A stretch of DNA of 64,000 nt from Spinacia oleracea (lineage: Eukaryota > Streptophyta > Magnoliopsida > Caryophyllales > Amaranthaceae), in the NCBI RefSeq assembly GCF_020520425.1, contig NC_079491.1:7551143-7615142 (forward strand). Reading direction: 5' to 3'. The translations under genes were made by a program, and so were the position numbers. Under the pieces are notes generated by a model. That model was not told the origin of the DNA, searched no databases, and was given only the letters and a program-made list of their open reading frames with translations. Below are positions 26,818 through 36,719 of this stretch, piece by piece (the stretch's first letter is position 1; every line of letters begins with the position of its first letter).

Positions 26818-27381
26818 ATGTCAAATGAAGAGAGAGTTATTATCGAAGATGACGCCGAATCACCAAGCAACCCCTTCATCCACCGCCATCGCTGCTGCTT
26901 TCAGTTGCCCTGCTTCGGTTCCTCCCCCACCTCCACCACACCTCGCCACATCACCCTCGGCGGCGGAGGAGCCAATTCTTCACTTTCCGATCCCTCTACT
27001 TCGTTTTGGGACCGATTCCGATCCGCCGAGAATGAACCCCGTTGGTGGTCACAACCTTTCAAAGCCTTCAAGAAAATTCGGGAATGGTCTGAGATTGTTG
27101 CTGGTCCCAAGTGGAAGACCTTCATCCGCCGTATCAATCGCCGCCGTCCTAACCACCGTCACCACCACCACCAACAACAACAATCCACTGGGCAGTTCCA
27201 GTACGATCCTTTGAGCTACGCGCTTAACTTCGATGAGGGTCCTGGGCAAAACGGTCATTTCGATGAGGATTATGATGCTGGTAACTTCCCCGATTTCTCC
27301 TCCCGCTTCGCCTCTGCCGCCACTCCTCCCCCTTCATCGAAGTCACCAGCAGAATTGGGTAACGGCGCGCCGGCTTGCTGA
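26818..27381 (+). CDS. Conserved plant-specific protein of unknown function, 187 aa
   Basis: This is a single uninterrupted exon. The N-terminus is acidic (EDDAE, residues 10-14) and is followed by a short Cys-containing segment (HRCCFQLPCF, 24-33). A conserved-looking core comes next: WDRFRSAENEPRWW (64-77), KAFKKIREWSEIVAGPKWK (82-100), the basic FIRRINRRR (102-110), and FQYDPLSYALNFDEG (127-141). The WSEIVAGPKWKTFIRR and FQYDPLSYALNFD motifs are shared by a small plant-only family of uncharacterised proteins, some labelled stress-induced; that link is from memory. A His/Gln tract (114-122) is a local expansion. No signal peptide or membrane segment is visible, and the basic core could act as a nuclear signal. 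The ATG chosen gives the full acidic start. An alternative ATG at 26825 is in another frame and yields low-complexity sequence. A Harbinger-like element sits in the upstream region. Confidence 0.85.
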   Translation: MSNEERVIIEDDAESPSNPFIHRHRCCFQLPCFGSSPTSTTPRHITLGGGGANSSLSDPSTSFWDRFRSAENEPRWWSQPFKAFKKIREWSEIVAGPKWKTFIRRINRRRPNHRHHHHQQQQSTGQFQYDPLSYALNFDEGPGQNGHFDEDYDAGNFPDFSSRFASAATPPPSSKSPAELGNGAPAC

Positions 27382-28037
27382 CAGCAATTTCCAGTGGTAG
27401 GGGTATTTTCGGAAGGTCTGTTACAAAATTGCGCCAGGCTGGCTAAAGTGCGCCGGTAGGTGCCGGAAAGTGACATCAATGGTTGTTTTGACTTTTTTTG
27501 GTGCGGGAAAAGGTTGAAGCACACAGCTGGCTTTTTTTTTTTTTTAATTTTTTTTTTAAAATATTTTACTTTTATTTTATTTTTGTATGTTACCAAATTT
27601 ACAGGTATAGAGCATAATATGACAAATGATATTTTTTTGTTGGGTGGAAAATAGTGTACAAGACAAAAGGTAGATGGCAGATTGAAAGGGTGTGTGGATT
27701 TGTATAGAAAAATGGTAAAGTGATGTAAATTAAAATAGTTGTTTTGGGTTTTTTTACTTTTCTGTTTTGATTAGAGATTAATTAAAGTGTAGATTATATT
27801 TCCTACTTATGACTATTGATACCTCTTTTTATGTTTGTAACGTGGGTGATGGGTGAATTATCACGAGTGTAACCATTAAAATGAAAACGGATGGAGTATG
27901 CAACACTATACCAATGACGTCCATTTGCCCCCGAATTTAGTCATCGCTACATTTGCATAACAGCATAAATGATAACATTGCACCAATTAAGGAACATGGA
28001 AAAGATCGAGGACTTATGCATGATAAGTTATGAGTCC
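27382..28037. other. 3' flank of the 187-aa gene and intergenic DNA
   Basis: A T-rich tract at 27530-27560 probably belongs to the 3' UTR. Near 27880 a word ending CGGATGGAGTATG resembles the end of a degraded Stowaway-type MITE. Nothing else is supported. Confidence 0.35.
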
Positions 28038-28202
28038 GGATCCTCTAGCTAGATTTTTGTCTAAGCCATACATTTTAAAATCAATGGCTCATATTGATGA
28101 GAAAAAATAGGAGAACTTTTGGAAAGATAATATATGAACCATTGATTTTTCATTCAATGGTTACTCTACCTTGTAGAGTTATTTTAGAACTCTAGAAGAT
28201 CC
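28038..28202. repeat. Small foldback (MITE-like) element
   Basis: The left arm GGATCCTCTAG...TTTTAAAATCAATGGCTCATAT and the right arm (reverse complement GGATCTTCTAGAG...AAAATCAATGGTTCATAT) form a 165-bp imperfect inverted repeat. No clear target duplication is visible. Confidence 0.45.
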
Positions 28203-28873
28203 AAAACCATAAGTTATAGATTTAAATCCCCATCCTTATTTATAATTGGCATTATCTTTGTATCTCATTCGATAGGAGAAAAAAAAAAAAAAAAAAAAAA
28301 GTACACAGATTCTAGCTTGCATATTTTGGGATGAAGAAAACGGGGGGCGGTAAAATAAGAGCAATAATGCCAATCATCATCAGCTGACAGTCTGACACCA
28401 GTCACCAGATCTTACATTTTTGGTGTCGCATGTTGATGGAATTAAGATGCCCAAAAGCCCAGTATCACGTCGCAAATAATGGGAAAATGTTGGCTTTCAT
28501 ATAACGTCATTCCCATTAATTTTTGTTATTTTAGGTTTACCCAATAAAAACAGCGTCAATTTAAGTCTATAAAAATAGAAATTTACAGAGTCTACTGTTA
28601 AACACTATATATTTATTCATGGATCATATCTTAACATCTACATAGTTTTATTCATCACACTAATCACTTTGGGTTTTAATTAATGTAAAGTAGTAAAAGT
28701 AGCTAGGGATGTTATCATGAGGGCCCATAATCTGGCCATCAAAGCTACAAAAGGGCTGTAAATCTGTAATTCCTCTTTGTATTATGTTTGCCGGGAAAAA
28801 AAAGGGTAAACTTTCAACATAGCAAACATTCACACTGGCTGAACAAGGGTAGCAATACGAGGAGTGAGAATTA
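28203..28873. other. Intergenic, no supported gene
   Basis: A poly-A run of about 22 bases lies at 28279-28300. Otherwise it is AT-rich sequence without readable features. Confidence 0.4.
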
Positions 28874-29204
28874 GGAAATTTTGTGACACTTACTTTAAAT
28901 TTGGTGATTTTGTGAATTGCTACCTTTAAAAAAAAAAAAATTAACTACCTTATAAGTTTGGTGGTTTGTTTGACCAACATTACCATTTGACGTTTTTCGT
29001 TAATGTTTTCGCCATGCATTTCTTCTATTTTTTTAAGTAGCCACTGTAGTGGGTTTTAAAAACGAAAAACATTGATAAAAAACGTCAAATGGTAGTGTTA
29101 CTAAAACAAACCAAACTTATAAAAAAGTAAAATATAATTTTCTTTTTAAAAGGTATCAGTTCACAAAACCACCAAACTCAAAGGTAGTGTTTCACTAAAT
29201 ATCC
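28874..29204. mobile_element. Mutator-like foldback MITE
   Basis: This is a 331-bp element whose two halves are inverted copies. Shared words include TTTGGTGGTTTTGTGAA-type, ATAAGTTTGGT, and CATTTGACGTTTTT. A 9-bp target duplication with one mismatch flanks it: TGAGAATTA (28865-28873) and TAAGAATTA (29205-29213). The long arms and 9-bp duplication indicate a Mutator-type element. Confidence 0.8.
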
Positions 29205-29226
29205 TAAGAATTAAGCAAATATAGTA

Positions 29227-30368
29227 GGAAAAATTACTTTAAATAATCCAACCTTACGGCGATTTTCCGTTAATAATCCAACCTTTGGATTATTATTTAA
29301 TAATCCAATCTTTATGCCCCATTAACTTTTATTGCACCCAACCGGTCACCAACCTGATACAACAGGTGACCTATACACGTGTCGTGCACCTATTCGTTAA
29401 ATATTTTTTAAAAAATTATTTTCTTTTTCTTTTCCTTCCTTCCTTCTGGTTTTATTTGTTTTACGATTGTCTTGGTTTGATTTATTTTATTTCATTTCCT
29501 CCTTCCTTCTTCATTATCTTCTTATAATTTTGAACATCATCTTGTTCATCCTCACCAGCCATTTTCTATCTCCCCTTTCCCTGTCTCCTTCTTCATCGTC
29601 AATTGATCAATTCAATTGCTTCCATCTTTCTTCTCTCAATTAATGACGGTAAGAAGAAATCAGCAGTTGGAGATGGAAGATAACAAGATCTTCAACAACA
29701 AGATTTCTCGATCTCCTTCTTTTTCTCCTTTGTTATGTAATTGCCTAATTTTGATGTTTAATTTCGAAATTTGTGGTTGATTTCAGCGAATTATTTTTCT
29801 TTTATTTATTTTGTTTTTGCGGTGCACCAATGGTTCCGATGACGATGTTTCAAGGATTAGGATTTTCCTGGGCATGTGGGTTTCCTTGATCTTCTTTAAT
29901 TTGTGCTAATTTGAAAAGGTGGTAAAATTTAATTGGGATTTTGTAGTTTCAAATGCAGTAGTAATCATTCGTACCCACTTCAAGCACCTCAATAAATTTG
30001 TTGTTTTTTAGGAGTATAATTTTGCAAAGAAAAGGTGTTAACTATTGTTAATTGATTCTTACTGTAGAGAAAATGTTGGTTGAAGTTTCATAAACTTGTA
30101 GAAAAGGGGAGAACTTATGGAGGAAGAAGAAATAAGCTAGATTGGTTATTTGAAGGAAGAGAGAGAAATAAAGGAGAGGTTATAAATTGAACATTAAAAA
30201 ATAATAATAAAAGATAAATAAAAAAATTGACCTTCTTGACCGGTTGCAGGTCAAATGGGTGCAATAAAAATTAATGGGTATAAAGGTTGGATTATTAGAT
30301 AATAATTCAAATGTTGGATTATTAACCGAAAATTGTCAAAAGGTTGGATTATTTAAAGTATTTTTTCC
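29227..30368. mobile_element. Mutator-like element with long terminal inverted repeats
   Basis: This is a 1,142-bp element. The left arm starts GGAAAAATTACTTTAAATAA and the right arm is its inverted partner over about 120 bp. Both contain three ATAATCCAAC repeats and end near TTTTATTGCACCCA and ACCGGT. A perfect 9-bp target duplication AATATAGTA flanks it (29218-29226, 30369-30377). The interior has no transposase frame. It lies only 22 bp from the previous Mutator-like MITE, so two such elements are almost adjacent. Confidence 0.93.
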
Positions 30369-30563
30369 AATATAGTATGATATTTATGCAATTATACTCA
30401 AATATAAAGTATGTAACTAAAAGTACACTGTAAAGTCTTCCGCTCAGGGGTCCGGACCTCCTCATGCCACAATAAAAAGTACGCCCCGTTTCACCCAGGC
30501 AATTGTAAACGATGATGCTTTCCGATATCAAAAATTGAAAAAAAATCAACGGCTATTGAAAAA

Positions 30564-30888
30564 CAAAAGGTCTTGTGCGCACAAGGTGTACAATAAATTT
30601 ATTGTACACCAAGATAACTTTAACCCTTTTTTTTGTAACTTTAACCTAGTTTTGATCAACTTTTATATTAGTAAAAAAAAATTAATAGATAAATATTTTA
30701 AAGGGTTAAATGATTAATTTTATACATTATTAGTTAGTTTGAAGAAATAAGTTTTACTAAAATGAAAAAATTTATCCTAAAAAATAGATAACTTTTACAT
30801 ATATATGCTTAACTTTTAAGCATTTTGAGTTAACTTTTACTCCGGTGTACAATATTTATTGTATACCCATTGTAAATAAGAATTTGTG
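30564..30888. mobile_element. Mutator-like MITE, family M, copy I
   Basis: This is a 325-bp element. It starts CAAAAGGTCTTGTGCGCAC, has a palindrome GGTGTACAATAAATTTATTG inside the left end, and ends AATAAGAATTTGTG. A perfect 9-bp target duplication ATTGAAAAA flanks it (30555-30563, 30889-30897). It is non-coding. It is inverted relative to copy II at 50725. Confidence 0.9.
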
Positions 30889-30897
30889 ATTGAAAAA

Positions 30898-31369
30898 AGT
30901 TTATTCGAGGAGTGGATAAGCCACGAGTTATTTACGGAGTACTATTTATGCTTACCCCTCTTTCGCACCCAAAAGAGAAAAAAAAATGATAGAGGTGACC
31001 CATGTGCTAATCAGCTTCGTAATCAAGCATTAGTATAACAAGATTTGGGTGGTTACCGGTTAGGTCATACAAATGATTAAACAGTTCTATTTTAACTTGG
31101 GAGTTGGGACCATTTTCTAATATTTGGCCTTTCGATAAGTTTGTTGTTTCATGTTTTTTTTTTATATATAATATCACTATGTTACCATCCATATCCAAAC
31201 ACAAAGTGCAGAAAAATAAATGTTCAACTTTATGGTATTGTTCTCAATGAAAGCATTGTTATTTTACCCAAAATAATTAAACAATTGTGTTGTTACATAA
31301 ATCTGTAATAAGTTGCATTTCTCAAGATTCCCGTTCTTGAAAATCCGTGCTTGATGGATACAGCAGTAC
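30898..31369. other. Intergenic, no supported gene
   Basis: AT-rich sequence between a MITE and the start of the duplicated gene block. I see no feature. Confidence 0.4.
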
Positions 31370-32373
31370 CTGACCCGGGGCAAGCTCGGTCTAGGAAACT
31401 GGGTACGGGTCAAACTTGCTTCATCTAGCAGTTCAGATTCACAACTTTATTTCCTGTTACATTACTATTGACAGCAATATTTTAAACACTAGCTTAAAGT
31501 CATAGCAAAAAACAAGGACAAACTCGCACAACCTTCCCTTGTGGATCCTCAGGAGTTACATAATACTTTGTAGTTGTTTGTGCAAACCTTTGTGTGAGAA
31601 GAATGAACTGATAAAACTACGAAAAACAAATACAGAACAATTCACTGCAAAATGTTATCTCATTTACTTTAAACCAAAGTCAAAATCCAGTCATATTTTC
31701 TTAACTTTACCGACAACGGGACCAAAAAGACCATATCCAAATTTAACTTTCAGCCATTCTCATTCTCTCTAATGCTGGGAAACAACAAATACTACTTTTC
31801 CTCAACTGTGAAAGCTACTCCAAGAAAAAGAGAGACAACAATCTATAAGTTTAAAGAATATGTAGTGCATGAAAAGGAAAGGAAAAAGAATGTTACTTTA
31901 ATGAACTCATCTAGCTGGATCAAATACACTAGCAAGACTAAACTGTGAAGAGATTTCATCCAGGAAAGGGCAGAAAAGAGATGTATACAGCTATGAACCA
32001 CGACTGCTGGTGATCATGTTTAGACTAGATTCGGCATATCATCAAAAAACTATCAAAATTATGCTACAGCTTAATTTTGTGTGAATAATAAGTTGACCGC
32101 CAAGTTGAGGGAAGGTGATTTAGATTAAGTAGGTAAATGCAATGACCATAAAGTTCAAAGCAGACATTACTGACCCCTGCAGGAATAGTGTCGATGAAGC
32201 AATTGCCCCATGATGATGAGAAACTTTCCAACCAAGCATACAGCTTCGGATGTCTCAATAAAAGGGCCCAATCATTTTGGTCAGATGTCTGTTTCCTCTT
32301 CCTAAATTTTAAGAAATCAACCAACAACTCAGTCAATCATTCATCAAACCAATATATTTATCCCAAGGGTTTT
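31370..32373 (-). pseudogene. RRP15 3'-end fragment (last exon and 3' flank)
   Basis: This segment is a diverged copy of 44200-45155, the region covering the last intron end, last exon and 3' flank of RRP15. The duplicated exon (complement of the CAGATGTCTGTTTCCTCTTC word near 32282-32301) still has its AAAATTTAG-type acceptor. Exons 1-7 are absent: the sequence jumps from the intron 7 region (up to 32373) straight into sequence that in unit 2 lies at about 52195, downstream of the F-box gene. Small indels separate the copies, including about 30 bp extra at 32240-32270. With no promoter, start or preceding exons it cannot make RRP15. Confidence 0.8.
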
Positions 32374-32420
32374 CTTGATGATATGATAGGAAGTTCAGGA
32401 TTTCAGGCTAAACATAGAGG

Positions 32421-33119
32421 CAGTGGCGGTGCCAGGATTTACCACTTAAGGGTTCGGAATTTTTCATAAACATATTATAAAATTAAACATCATAATCCAA
32501 ATTTCAACTTACAACTAATAATTTGGTGGTACAAGTATTGTATTACAATGACACTAAAAAAAGTTACGATTAAACTCGAAGAGCTTTATTTGCTTGTATT
32601 AAAGGTCCATCTTAAGATGTTGAATTTTTATTTTGAGGTGGTTCAAGTGGTCTTGAATATTCAGAAGAACAAGCGGATGATTTTTTACTTTTAATGTACA
32701 AGAGAAATAAAAAGAACATGGAGAAAGGAAAACAAAAATATACGATGTAAAAGAAAAAGTTAAAAAAAAAAAAAAGGGGTGTGTATGCAGTACAGATTAT
32801 TTCAAAATGATGGGGATGTATTCAAGGAGAGAAAGAATTATGAGTATAAGAATTAAGAAGTAAGCCAACGAAGTAGTTTAATTCTATTTTGAACAAAAAG
32901 GACAGAGGAATGGAAAATTACGCAGTTTCACGGAATCGAACTTGCGACCCATGGTTTCAAATGTTAATGTCAAAACCAACACAGCACTTGGTGCGTTTGT
33001 GTACTATTAATACGGTTCATTATATATAATGGTTTTAAAAGAAAAAAGCCTATAACAGTTTTCTCCGGCCCAGTAAGGGTTCAGTTGAACCCACTGAACC
33101 CTTACTGGTGCCGCCACTG
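32421..33119. mobile_element. hAT-type non-autonomous element
   Basis: This is a 699-bp element with ends CAGTGGCGGTGCC and GGTGCCGCCACTG. A perfect 8-bp target duplication CATAGAGG flanks it (32413-32420, 33120-33127). The empty site is preserved in unit 2 near 52222 (AATAGAGGAAGG). No transposase frame is seen. A tRNA-like B-box word (AATCGAACTTG on the plus strand) lies near 32936-32946. Confidence 0.95.
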
Positions 33120-33633
33120 CATAGAGGAAGAATGTTTTAAGGGGGGGGGGGGGATTGTTCCTCACTTCACGAGTCTCGACCAATAAGCGCCTGTGAATAA
33201 CACAATGAAATTCAAAGGTCTCCAAATATTTTCAGTGTAGGGATATGCAGTAAAGAATGCGCATCTGATAAAATGAACAACTGACAATAAGGAGTACTCC
33301 GTACATGTTAAGAGCATCTGAAATATTCTAAGGAGGATGATCAGCAGGACAACTGATTGCCTAGCTTTCACTAATTTGTTAAAAGCTGCTGCCTTGCAGC
33401 TAAACAGACAATAATAATCAAGATAACTGATAGTTTGATACTTAGTGCATACATGCCAAGTCCTTAAAAACAAAGGAAATCCAAGTTTTGACAGTAGCCA
33501 TTCTACTTCAGTTGCAGTACATATGCCTAATTGCCTACACCAAATAAAAATAAGCTCAAATTACGACAATTGAAAAATATATAAAATCCATACCTGTCTT
33601 CCATACTTTGAACTGAACTGTTATGTGTCTTGA

Positions 33634-34986
33634 TCACCCCCATGTAGATATGCACGATGTTCGAATCAATCCATTTTGGGACTTATCACTCGAGACACGG
33701 ATGTAATTACCAACAAATTCAACCTCATAAGTTAGGGAACTCTTTGGAATCATTAACAATGTATTAGATAACTCGTATTCCCACCATAGTTGACCTCTTT
33801 TAAAGTCTTGCTCCTCAGGATCATCATCATCTTTATAATTAATACTCTCATCATAAACGGAGGAAACATAAAGCCGTTTCAAGACATTTACATTACTTAG
33901 AATGTAATCTAGTAAATTCACATAATCGGCATTCCACTTCGTATTCAACATTTCTATCACCTTGAGCTTACTTAATAAGCACACCGGTATTGGATTTTTG
34001 ACATTGGTTCTCTCGTCGTTGCAGTCATCCATGATTAGATGGGTCAGGTTGCGGAAGATTGAACCAACATCAACATACAAGCAATTAAGTGATGTGAAGA
34101 AACTAGGAGCATTTGACAATTGGAGAGACTTAACACTAGAAATCCCTTGAAGAAGTGATGGTATTTTTCTAAATAAGCCACTCGGAGAGTAGATAAAATC
34201 CCGAATGGAAAGATCAGCCTTAACCAATCTAGTTAAACACTTGACAAAGCAATAATCTCCAAGGAAACCATCTAGCGCAATGTGTTCTAGCATAGGTGCA
34301 TCAATTACCAACTTGACGCCACACGGTATTTGCTTAATTATCAAGGACTTCAAATTTGGAGCTGATATATCTATAACTTCAATATACTCCAATAACAAAG
34401 ATAGCACTTCCAAAAGTGGGCAAAATTTAATTAATTCCCACAAAGTTTCTTCAGGGTCGACCTGACTGTAGATTAATTCAAGGTTCTTCAGATTAGGGAG
34501 TTTAACATTTTCAATTTTAGGCAACGTCGAGTCATAACATCCAACCAATTGAAGCTTTACTAGTGACTGAATTTCAAACATACAAGTTGGTAACCAAACG
34601 AAATCCGAAAATACCTTGATTGTAGCCACATTTCGGGCTGCAAGTAGACGAATCCAGGCTTCCAAAGACGCGGAGCAAACTTGTTCTTCTATGCCGAGGT
34701 CAGAGATACGGAGGTCGAAGGTATGGATGTGCGGTGAGGTTAGCTGTTGGAGGATGTGGTTTACCGTGGAGTTGAATTTGATGAATCTTGATTCAGCACT
34801 CCAGTAATCGTCAACGAGATCTCCGCCATCGAAGACGAGGTGGGGGAGTAGGGTCCAGAGGTGGCGCCACCGCCGGGATAAAACGCAGGTGGCGGCGGCA
34901 GATTTGAGTGGGAGAAGACAGAGAATTTCGACCAAGAGGGTGTCTGGGAGTGAGGTTAGTCGGTCTTCTACGCAATCAAAACTACT
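33634..34986 (-). pseudogene. F-box/FBD/LRR gene copy A, 3' part (split by Copia element)
   Basis: This is the main body of an F-box protein gene whose first codons lie at 40369-40458. The frame opens with EDRLTSLPDTLLVEIL and LPLKSAAATCVLSRRW, an F-box for SKP1 binding in SCF ubiquitin ligases. Leucine-rich stretches follow (for example LPNLKNLELI, CPLLEVLSL, LKSLIIKQI) and the end is FBD-like (VEFVGNYIRVSSDKSQNGL). If the Copia element is removed together with one CTACT duplication, the two parts join in one frame of 1,443 nt (480 codons plus stop), so the gene was open until the insertion. The C-terminus differs from copies B and C because a small deletion near 33645 replaces the LKDKN-type ending with a short new tail. 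It might still be transcribed from the Copia 5' LTR side, but the natural start is 5.4 kb away. Confidence 0.88.
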
Positions 34987-35361
34987 TGTTAGTTATAGCT
35001 TTAGCTTTCACGTTGCATAATGTGATGCTGGGAAGTGATAAATCCAAGGAAAATTTTACTTCTTCCAAGGAAATCCACATTTTTTTAAAGGTGATTTCCT
35101 TGGAAGAAGTGAAATTCTTCCTTGGATTTATCATTTCCCTGTGATGCTGCTTTCATGCACACATTCTGTTATTCTCCTCTCCTAGTTTTTAGGAGTTAGT
35201 TATAACAACTTTTAGAATAATCTAGAAGCTCTCATTACTATTTATATCCTGCTTTGCTGTAATAATCAGTTAACAAGTTTTGCAATAATAAGAAATACAC
35301 TGCTTCTCTCTTTTCTTCGTTTCCTCTCAAATCTCAGTTCATATTGGTTCATATTTTGTCA
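34987..35361 (+). repeat. 5' LTR (375 bp) with inserted hairpin
   Basis: It is identical to the 3' LTR except for the 108-bp hairpin at 35031-35138 and one T/A difference near 35213. The TATA-like TATTTATATCC lies near 35239. Confidence 0.95.
35031..35138. repeat. 108-bp near-perfect hairpin inside the 5' LTR
   Basis: The left arm GGAAGTGATAAATCCAAGGA pairs with the right arm ending CCTTGGATTTATCATTTCC. Both arms also contain CTTCTTCCAAGGAAATC or its complement, giving a stem of about 48 bp with a T-rich loop of roughly 10 nt. CTG lies on each side. The 3' LTR lacks the hairpin and reads CTGCTG at that point. Confidence 0.93.
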
Positions 35362-35376
35362 TGGTATCAGAGCAGG
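35362..35376 (+). other. Primer-binding site
   Basis: TGGTATCAGAGCAGG directly follows the 5' LTR and matches the initiator methionine tRNA complement TGGTATCAGAGC. Confidence 0.92.
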
Positions 35377-35567
35377 ATTAAAGATCCTCGGCTCATTTTT
35401 CTCAAATTCCGCAAGTTCTTCTTCTTGATTCTGTTTGATTCTTCCTGTTTTACTGCAATTTCTGGTGATCTTTGTTCTGAAAAATCGAGTTTGTTCTTCA
35501 ATTCTTTTGCTTCTTCTATCTGAATACTTGTTTGATTTCAACATTTTTTTTCAAACAATTTTTGACA

Positions 35568-36719
35568 ATGCCTTCTGGAAATGAGGATTCTGCTAATTCA
35601 CACATAAACAATGCTAATCTTCCACCAAATCAAGATCCTTCTAGCATATATTACATACATCCTTCTGATGCAAACTCAGTTCAGCTTGTTTCCTTCAAGT
35701 TCAATGGTGCAGAAGGTTTCACTAGCTGGAAGAGATCGATGATATTGGCTTTGTCAGCAAAGAATAAGATTGGATTTGTTGATGGCAGCATTATGAAGCC
35801 TGATCCTGGTACAGTTGAGTACAAAGCTTGGGAGAGATGCAACGATCTGGTATGTTCTTTGATCTTAGGCAATCTGAATGAGGTGGTTGCTAAGAGTGTA
35901 ATGTTTCTGAAAACTGCTAGAGACATCTGGATTGATTTAGAGGATAGATTTGGATTCACATCTCTGGCTCAGGTTTATTCTCTTGAACAAAAGTTAGCTG
36001 AAATAACACAAGGAAACAAATCTGTATCTGAATTTTTCACTGAAGTTAAATCTGTTTGGGATGCAATTGAAGAAGCACATCCTATGCCTTATTGCACATG
36101 CAATAATTGTACCTGTAATGTTACTAGGAAGTTCTTTCAGAGGCAGCAAGAAAAAATGGTGATGCAGTTTATGATGAAGTTAAATGAGCAGTTTGCTACA
36201 ATTAGGGGTAATGTGTTGATGATGTCAGCATTACCTAAAGTCTCAGAGGCATACAGACTTTTTGCTCAAGAGGAGAGACACAAAGAAGTATCACAAGCTA
36301 GCACTCAAGCAGAAACATTGGCTTTTGCAGCTGAGAAAAGAAGATTCAGTGGAGAACATTGGAACAACAACAACAAAACTTACAAAACTCAGCAATCTGA
36401 CTTTCATTCTGGTTATCAGAAGACAGGAGTTACTAACAGATATGGCAGACCTGGATCTAACTACTTTTGCACTCATTGTCAAACACAAGGGCACAGTGTG
36501 GACAGATGCTTTAAGCTTCATGGATATCCACCTGGTTTCAAGAATTTCAAAGAAAACAAAGTAGCTGCACTATCACATGAAGATAATTCTGGTGAGAATG
36601 TCTTACTTGGACATCACAGTGAAGTTAATCCAACAATATATCACAATGGAGCAATACCAACAGTTGATGGATCTTTTGGCCAAACAACAAAACAATGCTG
36701 CTGCTGCTACAACTCCTAA
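35568..36719 (+). CDS. Copia Gag polyprotein, 383 aa
   Basis: This is the capsid/nucleocapsid protein of the Copia element. The ATG at 35568 (start MPSGNED) is preferred because the upstream part of the frame has no ATG. The N-terminal half has the plant Copia Gag pattern (GFTSWKRSMILALSAKNKI, then SLILGNLNEVVAKSV and IWIDLEDRFG). The C-terminal part has a zinc knuckle of the form C-x2-C-x4-H-x4-C (CTHCQTQGHSVDRC). The last roughly 30 residues, after NPTI, look out of frame and end in a Cys run. The expected continuation (EQYQQLMDLLAKQQN) is in the pol frame. A single-base shift near 36635-36650 therefore separates gag from pol; it may be a mutation or a frameshift site. Confidence 0.88.
   Translation: MPSGNEDSANSHINNANLPPNQDPSSIYYIHPSDANSVQLVSFKFNGAEGFTSWKRSMILALSAKNKIGFVDGSIMKPDPGTVEYKAWERCNDLVCSLILGNLNEVVAKSVMFLKTARDIWIDLEDRFGFTSLAQVYSLEQKLAEITQGNKSVSEFFTEVKSVWDAIEEAHPMPYCTCNNCTCNVTRKFFQRQQEKMVMQFMMKLNEQFATIRGNVLMMSALPKVSEAYRLFAQEERHKEVSQASTQAETLAFAAEKRRFSGEHWNNNNKTYKTQQSDFHSGYQKTGVTNRYGRPGSNYFCTHCQTQGHSVDRCFKLHGYPPGFKNFKENKVAALSHEDNSGENVLLGHHSEVNPTIYHNGAIPTVDGSFGQTTKQCCCCYNS

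Noticed and set aside
28030-28210. Small-RNA precursor gene in the 165-bp foldback
   Set aside because: The arms are too imperfect and the design looks like a decayed MITE. Small-RNA data would be needed to say more.
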